64,000 nucleotides of DNA from JANJUO01 sp942492935 (GTDB taxonomy: Bacteria > Bacteroidota > Ignavibacteria > Kapaibacteriales > UBA2268). Below, one piece after another: positions 8,636 through 16,777 of this stretch; within the stretch, counting starts at the first letter, position 1; every line of letters begins with the position of its first letter. The notes beneath the pieces are model-generated. The model was not told the DNA's origin. It saw nothing but the letters and a program-made list of their open reading frames with translations, and made no database searches. The DNA lies in NCBI GenBank assembly GCA_942492935.1, contig OW818654.1:2728001-2792000 (forward strand), given 5' to 3'. Position numbers and translations under genes: made by a program.

Positions 8636-8959
8636 TTAATAATTTTCAGCATTTCTTTTAGGATTATTTAATTTTATTGGGTCTTGACGTAAGTCAAAAA
8701 CATCAGTAATTAAAATTCCTTCTTCAACATTTTTATATATGACTTTGTACTTGTTTTTTACTAAATAACGATGACCTTCTTCTAAATACTTCAGTGTTTC
8801 TTCAATTTGACCGGACTTTGGATAAAGAAGTAATTGCTTTGTGGATTTTAAAATATTATCTTTAATTTTTTTAGCTGTTTTTTCTCCAGCAATTTCTTTG
8901 TAATAATCATATATATCTCTAAGCGTTTTCGATGCAAAGTTTGACCAAATTACCTTCAT
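8636..8959 (-). CDS. RelE/ParE-family toxin
   Basis: 107 residues with the type II toxin fold: WSNFASKTLRDIYDYY helix, AKKIKDNILKST, YPKSGQIEE, then YLVKNKYKVIYK and a closing VFDLRQDPIKL strand. The VFDxRQ(D/N)P ending is shared with the toxin at 9390-9710, so the two belong to the same subfamily. The antitoxin start lies immediately upstream (4-base gap). Probably an mRNA interferase or gyrase poison; which one cannot be decided from sequence. Confidence 0.83.
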   Translation of the reverse strand: MKVIWSNFASKTLRDIYDYYKEIAGEKTAKKIKDNILKSTKQLLLYPKSGQIEETLKYLEEGHRYLVKNKYKVIYKNVEEGILITDVFDLRQDPIKLNNPKRNAENY

Positions 8960-8963
8960 TAGA

Positions 8964-9200
8964 TTACCACTTTAGTGATTCATTTTCTAATTGATCTTGT
9001 GTTTTGAAATTTCCTGCTAAATAATCCTTATTTGATTCAACTGCTCTTTCAATTAATTGTTGTTCTGTAAATGGTTTAAATTCTTGTTCCCCAAAATCTT
9101 TACTTTTAAAGATTAACTCTTCAATTTTATTGAATATAAACTCATCTTGTAGATGAATTAAATATTCAATAGCTTTAAACTTTCTAATTTGTAAGTCCAT
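8964..9200 (-). CDS. Antitoxin of RelE/ParE-type pair
   Basis: 78 residues from the ATG at 9200. It begins MDLQIRKFKAIEYLIHLQDE, close to the antitoxin at 9701-9943 (MDIQTRKIEFIQEFLKLQNE), showing the two operons are paralogous. The N-terminal half is predicted helical and the C-terminal half acidic, as expected for an antitoxin whose tail binds the toxin. No recognisable DNA-binding fold is obvious. Confidence 0.78.
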   Translation of the reverse strand: MDLQIRKFKAIEYLIHLQDEFIFNKIEELIFKSKDFGEQEFKPFTEQQLIERAVESNKDYLAGNFKTQDQLENESLKW

Positions 9201-9280
9201 AATAATAATTCTCATTAAAACATTTACATAATTAACTAAAACGAATTAAAACAAAAAATGTTCCAATATACTTTACCACA

Positions 9281-9349
9281 TCTCATTTACCTACATCCTC
9301 TCAATAAATGAGTTACAAAAATATTAAATTTTTAGCATCTTAACAAAAA
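9281..9349 (-). promoter_or_regulatory. Promoter-leader module, copy C
   Basis: Minus strand: -33 box TTTTTTG ending at 9344, 20 bases, -7 box TATTTTTG (9316-9323), then the conserved leader with one change (GAGAGGATGTAGG instead of GAGGGGATGTAGG). It lies 80 bases before the antitoxin start at 9200. Confidence 0.7.
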
Positions 9350-9389
9350 ATATATTACTCAATAACTTTAAAGAAAAATGAACTATTAT

Positions 9390-9710
9390 TTAAATTAAAC
9401 TTCTTTCAATTATATTAGGATTCTGTCGGACATCAAATATATCAAAAATTTCGATTCTGTTTTTGTGCGTATTTAGCCAGTAAATTATTTTATAATTTGT
9501 ACTAATAATGTATCTAAATCCTTGTGGTCTGTTTATTAAAAGTTCCTCCGCAGTTCCAATATTTGGGAAATAACTTAAATTCTCAACCTTTTCAAAAATC
9601 TGATGTGTGATTTTTAATGCGATCCTTGAGCTAACATTATATTTTTGAAATTCATAAATGCTTTTCATTTGACTTTTTGCAAAATCAGTCCAGTAAATAC
9701 TTAATCCCAT
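9390..9710 (-). CDS. RelE/ParE-family toxin
   Basis: 106 residues: WTDFAKSQMKSIYEFQKY helix, ALKITHQIFEKVENL, YFPNIGTAEEL, GFRYIISTNYKIIYWL, and the closing IFDVRQNPNII strand. It is a paralogue of the toxin at 8636-8959. It overlaps its antitoxin by 10 bases (9701-9710). Confidence 0.83.
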   Translation of the reverse strand: MGLSIYWTDFAKSQMKSIYEFQKYNVSSRIALKITHQIFEKVENLSYFPNIGTAEELLINRPQGFRYIISTNYKIIYWLNTHKNRIEIFDIFDVRQNPNIIERSLI

Positions 9711-9943
9711 TTTTCAATTTCTGCTAATAAATCTTTTGATTCTGTTAGTTTGTTGCTTAAGGAATCATTGAGGGATAAATCTATACGACGGTTTAATTCA
9801 TCAACACTCATTGATTGAATAATATGATTATTTTGCAGAATGACTTCAGAATAAAGCAAATCCTCAAACTTGGATATTAAATCCTCATTTTGAAGTTTTA
9901 GAAATTCCTGTATAAATTCAATTTTTCTTGTCTGAATATCCAT
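9701..9943 (-). CDS. Antitoxin of RelE/ParE-type pair
   Basis: 80 residues, MDIQTRKIEFIQEF start, helical N-terminus and the segment MSVDELNRRIDLSLNDS, ending with an acidic tail LLAEIEKWD. Paralogous to the antitoxin at 8964-9200. First gene of its operon, 111 bases downstream of promoter-leader copy D. Confidence 0.8.
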   Translation of the reverse strand: MDIQTRKIEFIQEFLKLQNEDLISKFEDLLYSEVILQNNHIIQSMSVDELNRRIDLSLNDSLSNKLTESKDLLAEIEKWD

Positions 9944-10053
9944 AATACTTTACTTATAAATGATTAATGAATGTAATTAAACGTAATGACAAAAATTTTA
10001 GTTTGATTAATTGATTATCTGCTCATTATCAATCTTCCAAAATACTAAATATA

Positions 10054-10121
10054 CTCACCTACCTACATCCCCTCAATAAATGAAACACAAATTTATCAAA
10101 TATTTATTTGAAAAGCAAATA
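10054..10121 (-). promoter_or_regulatory. Promoter-leader module, copy D
   Basis: Minus strand: -33 box ATTTG ending at 10116, 20 bases, -7 box TAAATTTG (10088-10095), conserved leader ATTTATTGAGGGGATGTAGG. It is also the start of the right-hand 140-bp direct repeat (10054-10195). Confidence 0.7.
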
Positions 10122-10195
10122 CGAAAATTTGCTATTGGAAAACATTGGAGTGCATTAATCTGAAAACAGAAACTTCCGATGCTTTGATTGCAAAG
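10054..10195 (+). repeat. 140-bp direct repeat, right copy
   Basis: Counterpart of 7711-7850, sharing the promoter-leader and the block GCATTAATCTGAAAACAGAA. It lies just downstream of the histidine-kinase operon. Recombination between the two copies would delete the 2.3-kb block carrying the three toxin-antitoxin operons. Confidence 0.6.
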
Positions 10196-10235
10196 TTCAG
10201 TGATGAAAGTTATAAAAATAATTTAAATTTATTAA

Positions 10236-12134
10236 TCAAATAGGCAAAGAAAATTTGAAAGTACTTCCCTTTCCTAATTCGCTTTCTACCCAGATTTCAC
10301 CATTATGTTTCTCAACAAATTCTTTGCATAATATCAATCCCAGACCTGTTCCATTTTCTTGATTTGTACCTGGAGTGGTTACATTTACATCAATTCTGAA
10401 AAGTTTATTAATAGTTTTATCAGTCATTCCAATACCAGAATCCTTAACGTAAATATAGATAGAACTACCGGAAGATTTATAAATTGCACCAATTTCTATT
10501 TTGCCACCCTCAGGAGTAAATTTGATAGCATTTGAAATCAAATTACGAAGAATAGTTGTGATTAAGTTAGGGTCAGCGTTGACCATTGTACTATTTGGAA
10601 TAGAATTTTCAATTTTAATATTTTTCTTATTTGATGCGGGGCTCAATAAATCAACAGTATTTGTTGCAATAACAGACAAATCAAATTGAGTAGGATTAAA
10701 ACTGATAATTCCTCTTTGTGAACGAGACCACTCAAGAAGATTTCCAAGTAATGTGTAAATATTATTTGCTGATTGCTTAATCAAATTTAAAAAATCAATA
10801 CGCTCTATTTCGGTAAAATCGGAATAAGCATCATGCAACAAACTTGTAATATCTCTGAAACTACCCAATGGATTTTTTAAATCGTGTGCTATTATTGTAA
10901 AAAACTTATCCTTAGTAACATTTAATTTCTCTAATTTGATATTCAATTCCGATATTTCTTCATTTTTTTGTAGTAAAATTTTGTTCGTTTTAGATTTCCA
11001 TCTATAAAAAATGAAAATAACTACCGAAATTACGAATAATAAAAACGCTAAAACAATGGCACTTTTCGCAATTAATTGGCTTTTATAAATCTCCTTTTCT
11101 TTTGAAGTTTTTAATTCTTTCAATTTGTTTTCATACTCATATTTTGCCTCAAGTTGAGCAAAATTTTTGCTGTTGCTCTCATTAACCATTGTGTCTGATA
11201 ATTCATAATATTTGATATTATATTCAAGGGCTTTCTTATATGCTTCAAGTTTAGTATAAGCTTTTGAAATCAAGCCGGCAGCTTCCATCATCATGTACTT
11301 ATTACCAACTTCTTCTCCTAATTTAAATCCATAATTAGCAAATTCAATTGCCTTATTATAATTTTTTATTTGCATATAATAATCAGAATATTGATTATAA
11401 GCCATAGCAATTGTATTCGGGTTTTCTAATTCTTTGAAAATTTTTATACTTAATTCAAGATGAACTTTAGCACTGTCATATTGATTTATATAGGCATAAG
11501 TTCTTCCAATAAAGCAGTTATTGTAAGCCATTAGTGCTAAATCATTTGCAGAATTAGCAAAAGTATAGCTTTTCAAAAAAAATTGCAATGCTATATGCTT
11601 ATTATCTCCCTGAAATTCGACCAAACCAAGATTATGCAAAACCCTTGACTGTTCCATATCACTTTTTAGCTTCTCAGCGATTGTCAATGCTTGATATAAA
11701 TAATCTTTTGCTTTTACGTAATCACTTTTTGCAAAGTAAACCAAACCAATATTGTTATAACATCTACAAACTGCATTATAGTCATTAATTTCTTTATATC
11801 TATTTATAGCTATAAAATAATTTTCAATCGCGGAATCATAAACCCCCATTCTCCAAAAATTAAGACCAAGTGCTTTATAACCACCTGCAATTCCACGTTT
11901 AAAATTTAACTTTTGAGCCAAATCTAACCCCATTTTCGCATAATCTAATCCTATTTCAGTATTATAATCTCTTAATTCTTCTGCAATTTTTAAAATCAAA
12001 TTACATTTGGTTGTATCATCAGGCATTGATTTGATTTTTGTAGTATCAGATACAACAATTGCATCTGAATTATGATAAAATGTTAGTATCCAAAATATAA
12101 GTATAATAATTTTATTTAATTTAATTTCTATCAT
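10236..12134 (-). CDS. TPR-containing sensor histidine kinase
   Basis: 632 residues. N-terminal membrane anchor or signal (residues 8-25), then about seven tetratricopeptide repeats in a periplasmic domain (for example KALGLNFWRMGVYDSAIENY), one transmembrane helix (AIVLAFLLFVISVVIFIF), a short coiled coil, HisKA with phospho-acceptor His417 in IIAHDLKNPLGSF, and HATPase_c with N box NLISNAIKF and G boxes DSGIGM and GTGLGL. It is a membrane sensor whose TPRs probably bind a protein or peptide. It overlaps the upstream kinase gene by 4 bases (ATGA). No response regulator is adjacent. The kinase core is clearly paralogous to the upstream gene. Confidence 0.92.
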   Translation of the reverse strand: MIEIKLNKIIILIFWILTFYHNSDAIVVSDTTKIKSMPDDTTKCNLILKIAEELRDYNTEIGLDYAKMGLDLAQKLNFKRGIAGGYKALGLNFWRMGVYDSAIENYFIAINRYKEINDYNAVCRCYNNIGLVYFAKSDYVKAKDYLYQALTIAEKLKSDMEQSRVLHNLGLVEFQGDNKHIALQFFLKSYTFANSANDLALMAYNNCFIGRTYAYINQYDSAKVHLELSIKIFKELENPNTIAMAYNQYSDYYMQIKNYNKAIEFANYGFKLGEEVGNKYMMMEAAGLISKAYTKLEAYKKALEYNIKYYELSDTMVNESNSKNFAQLEAKYEYENKLKELKTSKEKEIYKSQLIAKSAIVLAFLLFVISVVIFIFYRWKSKTNKILLQKNEEISELNIKLEKLNVTKDKFFTIIAHDLKNPLGSFRDITSLLHDAYSDFTEIERIDFLNLIKQSANNIYTLLGNLLEWSRSQRGIISFNPTQFDLSVIATNTVDLLSPASNKKNIKIENSIPNSTMVNADPNLITTILRNLISNAIKFTPEGGKIEIGAIYKSSGSSIYIYVKDSGIGMTDKTINKLFRIDVNVTTPGTNQENGTGLGLILCKEFVEKHNGEIWVESELGKGSTFKFSLPI

Positions 12135-14119
12135 TTAATTTCCTCTTTTTTAGGTAGCAATATAATAAAAGTGCTACCCTTTTGCAATTCACTTTCAACG
12201 AGTATTTTTCCTCCATTTTTATCCAAAAATTCTTTGCAAAGTATTAAACCAAGACCGGTACCATGTTCTTCATTTGTTCCAAGTGAAGAAATATTTTCAT
12301 CTAATCTAAATAGTTTACCTAATATATCTTCGGACATTCCAATTCCATTATCTTTGACATATATAACTTCAACATTTGAAAATTCTGAAAAATGTCCAAT
12401 ATTGCCAATATTTGAAATACCTATCTCTATATTTCCACCTCTATTAGTAAATTTAATAGCATTTGATATTAAATTTCGTAAGATGGTATTTAACATATTT
12501 GTATCAAAATAGACAACATAATCTAAAGGAATATTGATTGAAATAGAAAGATTTTTTTTCTTTAAAGATACTCTAAAATAATCAATTAAATCATTAACCA
12601 AAATACTTAATTTAATATCAATAGGGTTATATTTGATTTTTCCTCTCTGCGACCTTGACCACTCAAGTAAATTCTCTAAAAGTGAGTAAGTTGAAAATGC
12701 TGACTCTTTAAGAATTCTAAGTGTTTCAACTCTGTCTTCTTCAGAAAATTCGGTATAATCATCATGAAGCATTTTTGTAAGTTCTTTAAAGCTACCTAAA
12801 GGATTTTTTAAATCATGGGCAATTATTGAGAAAAACTTATCTTTGGTTGCATTCAATTCAAGTAACTTTTCTCGAGAAACAATTAATTCATCTTCAGCAA
12901 TTTTTCTGTTTGTATTATCGTGAGCAACGTATAAAACTGCATTTTCTGAAATATAAGCAATTCTTGCGTGAAACCAATAACACTTATCATTAATATTTAA
13001 TTGGTAATCAATAACAACTAATTTTTTTGTTTCAAAACATTCAGTAATTGCATTAAAGAAAAACTCTGCATTATCCTTATCAAAAACTTCAAATAAATTT
13101 TTGCCAAGTAATTGATTCGGTGGTTTCACTAACAAAGTTAAATTGGTTGGAGCAATTTTAATATAATCTCCTTTCCTATTAAATTCAATAATAATATCTT
13201 GCATTGAAGCAAAAAGTGCTTTCAACTCTTTTTCATTTGTTCTAATTTTTATTATTGCATTTGTAAGTAGCCACACCAATATACTTATCAAAACAGATGA
13301 AATGAGAAGAAAAAATGTGAGACGTTCATTTTGATTTGAATTAGTTTGCCACCCATTAATAGGAATTGAAGAAAATACCCAATTTCCAGTTGGTAAATAT
13401 ATATCAATTGAAACTGGATTTTTACTGTAAATAGTTGAATCACCCCAAAAGTGTTCACCATTCTCACCGTAACCATCAATTCCTTTTAGAGCATACTTGT
13501 AATTTTCGTCTTGTTCTACAAGTTTAATTTCATTGAATAATTTATCTTTTAGAATAACAATATCATTAACTCCCCAAAAATATGAAGAATCAATTCCTAC
13601 TTTTGCAAATATTGGCGTGTAACTAATAAACGCAATGCCCCCTTCTATCAATTCTACTGGACCGGCTACAAAAGTATTTTTGGTATTTATTGTGCTTTCA
13701 ACAATTTTTCTTCTTGCGGGATGAGCCAATAAATCAAGTCCAATAGCAGCTTCATGCCCTTTATGAGGATAAATATCAGTGATAATACAATCCTTGGATA
13801 ATGCCATTGAATTAATGACTGAATCCTGTTTAATTAATTCATCAGCTAATTTATAAAAATCTTCATTTGAAATATCAGGATTTAAAGAGACATAAGCTGC
13901 AACACCTTTTGTATAGTAAATTCGAGAATATAATGCCTTTTCAATTTGTGATTTCTTTGATATCAATATGTCAGTTAATTTACTTCTTTCATCTTTCTTA
14001 TTTAATTTTATATTGAATTGAGAATATTTTACTATTAACAATACCAATAAAGATAAAGTGATTATTGCAAACAAAAAAGGAATAAATATATTTTTTCCTT
14101 TAAATTTTTTCATTGTCAT
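12131..14119 (-). CDS. CHASE-PAS sensor histidine kinase
   Basis: I chose the ATG at 14119 because it overlaps the stop of the DUF5020 gene in an ATGA. Order: TM helix (about residues 9-30), periplasmic CHASE-like domain (RIYYTKGVAAYVSLNPDIS, then a FISYTPIF block), second TM (LTFFLLISSVLISILVWLL), PAS domain, HisKA with His435 in IIAHDLKNPLGSF, and HATPase_c (NLISNAIKF, DNGIGM, GTGLGL). CHASE domains bind small molecules in the periplasm. The LLEWSRSQRG segment and most of the catalytic core are shared with the downstream TPR kinase, indicating a tandem duplication with exchange of the sensor. Confidence 0.9.
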   Translation of the reverse strand: MTMKKFKGKNIFIPFLFAIITLSLLVLLIVKYSQFNIKLNKKDERSKLTDILISKKSQIEKALYSRIYYTKGVAAYVSLNPDISNEDFYKLADELIKQDSVINSMALSKDCIITDIYPHKGHEAAIGLDLLAHPARRKIVESTINTKNTFVAGPVELIEGGIAFISYTPIFAKVGIDSSYFWGVNDIVILKDKLFNEIKLVEQDENYKYALKGIDGYGENGEHFWGDSTIYSKNPVSIDIYLPTGNWVFSSIPINGWQTNSNQNERLTFFLLISSVLISILVWLLTNAIIKIRTNEKELKALFASMQDIIIEFNRKGDYIKIAPTNLTLLVKPPNQLLGKNLFEVFDKDNAEFFFNAITECFETKKLVVIDYQLNINDKCYWFHARIAYISENAVLYVAHDNTNRKIAEDELIVSREKLLELNATKDKFFSIIAHDLKNPLGSFKELTKMLHDDYTEFSEEDRVETLRILKESAFSTYSLLENLLEWSRSQRGKIKYNPIDIKLSILVNDLIDYFRVSLKKKNLSISINIPLDYVVYFDTNMLNTILRNLISNAIKFTNRGGNIEIGISNIGNIGHFSEFSNVEVIYVKDNGIGMSEDILGKLFRLDENISSLGTNEEHGTGLGLILCKEFLDKNGGKILVESELQKGSTFIILLPKKEEIK

Positions 14120-14784
14120 TCCTTTGAAAAATCCCATTTTAAACCTATCGTTGGCATAAATTCTAAATCCTCTGATACAAAATTACTACTTATTTCCACT
14201 TCCATTCCTAAGAATAAATTCTCCCAAATATTGTACCATATTTGAGGTTCAGTCAAGAAAACTACTTTTTTTGTTTCCTTTCCATTTGACCATATATCAA
14301 GAAAACCTGTAAAAACCAAATCTTTCCAATAAACTTCAAACCAAGATAAGGTAATTTGAGCATCTTTGTTATCCGAAAAATAATCTGCTCTATATAGTAA
14401 ATCAATATTTAAACCGAAATTTAATATATTTAATCTATGTTGTAATCCCAAAAGCCAAGCTGGACCAAGATGACCAAAATTTGCCAAGCCATCATTATAT
14501 TGAATTGTTGGTTGGAAATAGTCGAAGCCAGATATTTTAATATATCTTGCTATTTCAAAATATGATAATGATATAGATGGATTACCTTCTTTGTGAGAAT
14601 CGAAATCAACAAACCAAAAAGTTGAACCAAATTTGTCAGGTTTATACATTTCAAGAGTTGTTGTTACATAATTTCTATCTTTGCCATAATCGTATTGAAT
14701 CTGTATATTCTGACTAAAGCAACTTATGGAAATAAAAGTTAAAACTAAAAGTAATAGTAACATTCTTTTAAAAATCAGATTCAT
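14116..14784 (-). CDS. DUF5020-family outer-membrane protein (Tsx-like barrel)
   Basis: 222 residues from the ATG at 14784, with a signal peptide ending near CFSQ. Alternating beta-strand pattern and aromatic residues (GSTFWFVDFDS, LGPAWLLGLQHRLN, WFEVYWKDLVFTGFLDIW) resemble DUF5020 proteins, which are related to nucleoside-channel Tsx barrels. The ending GLKWDFSKE is barrel-like. It is the first gene of an operon with two sensor kinases, joined by ATGA overlaps, which suggests that what it transports or binds is linked to what the kinases sense. Confidence 0.72.
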   Translation of the reverse strand: MNLIFKRMLLLLLVLTFISISCFSQNIQIQYDYGKDRNYVTTTLEMYKPDKFGSTFWFVDFDSHKEGNPSISLSYFEIARYIKISGFDYFQPTIQYNDGLANFGHLGPAWLLGLQHRLNILNFGLNIDLLYRADYFSDNKDAQITLSWFEVYWKDLVFTGFLDIWSNGKETKKVVFLTEPQIWYNIWENLFLGMEVEISSNFVSEDLEFMPTIGLKWDFSKE

Positions 14785-14954
14785 GATAATTTCCAATTCA
14801 AAAATTAATAACATCAATTTGTAAAAATTCCAATTTAATCAATTAAAATCAAATATGAAATAAAAATAATAATTCTTTCAGAATAATTTTATTCCTTAGC
14901 AATTATATTCAATTAAAACGTTAATATTTATTTCAAAAATACAGTAGTTAGGTT

Positions 14955-15410
14955 ATGAAATTATATAAGTTACATACTAAACAAATAATAAATTCATCAT
15001 TAGATAAAGCTTGGGATTTCTTCTCAGACCCAAAAAATTTAAGCAAAATTACTCCACCTAAAATGGGATTTATTATCAAATCGGAACTACCTGAAAAAAT
15101 GTATGCAGGTATGTTGATTGAATATACAGTAAAACCAATTTTAAATATCCCAATGAAATGGGTTACTCAAATCACTCATGTTGATGAACCCCATTTTTTT
15201 ATTGATGAACAGAGATTTGGACCATATAAATTTTGGCATCATCAACATATATTCAGAGAAGTTAAAGGTGGTATTGAGATGGAAGACATTGTTCATTATG
15301 GATTACCTTTTGGAATTTTAGGGAGAATGGTTCATCCATTAATAGTAAAACCTCAACTTGAAGGGATTTTTAATTACAGAAAAGAATTTTTAAAAGATTT
15401 AAAATTTTAG
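14955..15410 (+). CDS. SRPBCC (START-like) ligand-binding protein
   Basis: 151 residues, soluble, of the SRPBCC helix-grip family. Typical features are the start KQIINSSLDKAWDFFSDP, then KNLSKITPPKMGF, W-V-T-Q-I-T-H-V, DEQRFGPYKFWHHQH and the C-terminal helix FNYRKEFLKD. Such proteins bind hydrophobic ligands; this COG4276-like type has no proven reaction. Monocistronic and divergent from the kinase operon; the 135 bases between them may hold both promoters. Confidence 0.8.
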   Translation: MKLYKLHTKQIINSSLDKAWDFFSDPKNLSKITPPKMGFIIKSELPEKMYAGMLIEYTVKPILNIPMKWVTQITHVDEPHFFIDEQRFGPYKFWHHQHIFREVKGGIEMEDIVHYGLPFGILGRMVHPLIVKPQLEGIFNYRKEFLKDLKF

Positions 15411-15568
15411 CGTTTGCGGGTTTTTTGGGAAATATGAATTCTTTTCAACAAATATTGATATGATTTCAAACTTTGTAAGATAACCCCATCTTAATTTTAC
15501 CAAGTGTGGAATAATTTATAATATTCTCTACTTGATTAAGATTAAGATGGAGTTTCTTAATTAAATTT

Positions 15569-16678
15569 CTACAAATCAATTAAAAATGAAAATCTCATTG
15601 TATTTCCAAGTGGGTGATTCTCTTCAATAGTCATAATATAACTGAAATCTAAGTGGAAAATGTCATATAAGATACCAACACCAAAATTCCAGAATTGGCG
15701 ATTACCAAGTACAGCTGGTTCAAAGAAATATCCACCTCTTAAAGCAAATACTTTTTCATACCAATATTCCATACCAAATGCCCATTCAGCTCCGGGATTT
15801 TGCCAAGCTGTAACTAATGAATTTGGTAATACATCCGAACCATTTGCATCTCTTTTAACAAGTAGTTTTGCAAAATCAACAGCAAGTGTTAGCTCGTTAA
15901 ATTCATCTTTAACAAGATTGATTGCAGTTCCAATTCTCAAAGTAGTTGGCAATGGGTCAGATTCTTGAATATATGTAATCTTAGGACCAACATTTTGCAA
16001 ATTTAATCCAAGAGAAATTTCATCTTTTATCCCAAAAATTCCCAAATCCTGAGGTTTCCATAAGATTCCTAAATCAAATGCAGCACTCAAACCAGTTCCG
16101 GCTTCACCACCAGTAGTGGCAGAAGTAGGAGTAAGATTTGATTGAATATATTTCAATTGGAATCCAATTCCTAAATCAGGAGCGGCAATAAATCCATAAG
16201 ATATTCCAAGTGCGAATTCATTAGAAGTAAATTTACCCATTGGGTCGCCTCTTTCATTCGTTTTAGTAAATTCACCCAAATTCATAAAAACGAAATTAAA
16301 TGCAACAGTACCATCTAATGATTCAAAGAATTGTCCGATTGTTCCATAGCTATAAAACAAATCAGCATTGAACTGAGGCAACCAAGGGGAGAATGATAAA
16401 GCTACTTGTTTGTAAGGTATATAACCTTCCTCATCACCGATTGCATTTTTGCTTTTATCAAAATAATCCAAAAATCCAAGCCCACCGGGATTCCAATATA
16501 TAGCATTAATATCATCTGCAATTGCTGTACCTGTTTCTCCCCTACCACTTGAACGTGCATCAGGTGAAATTAGCAAGAAAGGTACCGCAGAACCACCTGC
16601 TTGAGCATTCAATTCAATTTTTCCTAAAGTAGCAAATGCAATTAATGCCAAAAAGGCAACTTTGCTTATGTTTCTCAT
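15569..16678 (-). CDS. porV: PorV (LptO) outer-membrane shuttle of the type IX secretion system
   Basis: 369 residues from the ATG at 16678, preceded by AAAGGAG about 10 bases upstream; an in-frame TTG at 16711 is less likely. A signal peptide ends near LNAQ. The N-terminal signature AVPFLLISPDARSSGRGETG followed by WNPGGL is diagnostic of PorV/PorQ-type FadL-like barrels. PorV carries cargo with a C-terminal sorting domain from the translocon SprA to the PorU sortase. It lies 99 bases downstream of porU on the same strand, as in other T9SS bacteria. Confidence 0.93.
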   Translation of the reverse strand: MRNISKVAFLALIAFATLGKIELNAQAGGSAVPFLLISPDARSSGRGETGTAIADDINAIYWNPGGLGFLDYFDKSKNAIGDEEGYIPYKQVALSFSPWLPQFNADLFYSYGTIGQFFESLDGTVAFNFVFMNLGEFTKTNERGDPMGKFTSNEFALGISYGFIAAPDLGIGFQLKYIQSNLTPTSATTGGEAGTGLSAAFDLGILWKPQDLGIFGIKDEISLGLNLQNVGPKITYIQESDPLPTTLRIGTAINLVKDEFNELTLAVDFAKLLVKRDANGSDVLPNSLVTAWQNPGAEWAFGMEYWYEKVFALRGGYFFEPAVLGNRQFWNFGVGILYDIFHLDFSYIMTIEENHPLGNTMRFSFLIDL

Positions 16679-16777
16679 TTGCCCCAGACTCCTTTTATAG
16701 TTTCTTTTCAAAATAATTCTCTATATATAATTTAAAAATTTATTTTCAATTTAATACTCTAATAATTTAGAGTAAAA

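Noticed and set aside
7710..10195. Integron-like cassette array with attC sites
   Set aside because: The repeated module is a promoter plus leader, lacks the attC core GTTRRRY/RYYYAAC pairing, and no integrase is present.
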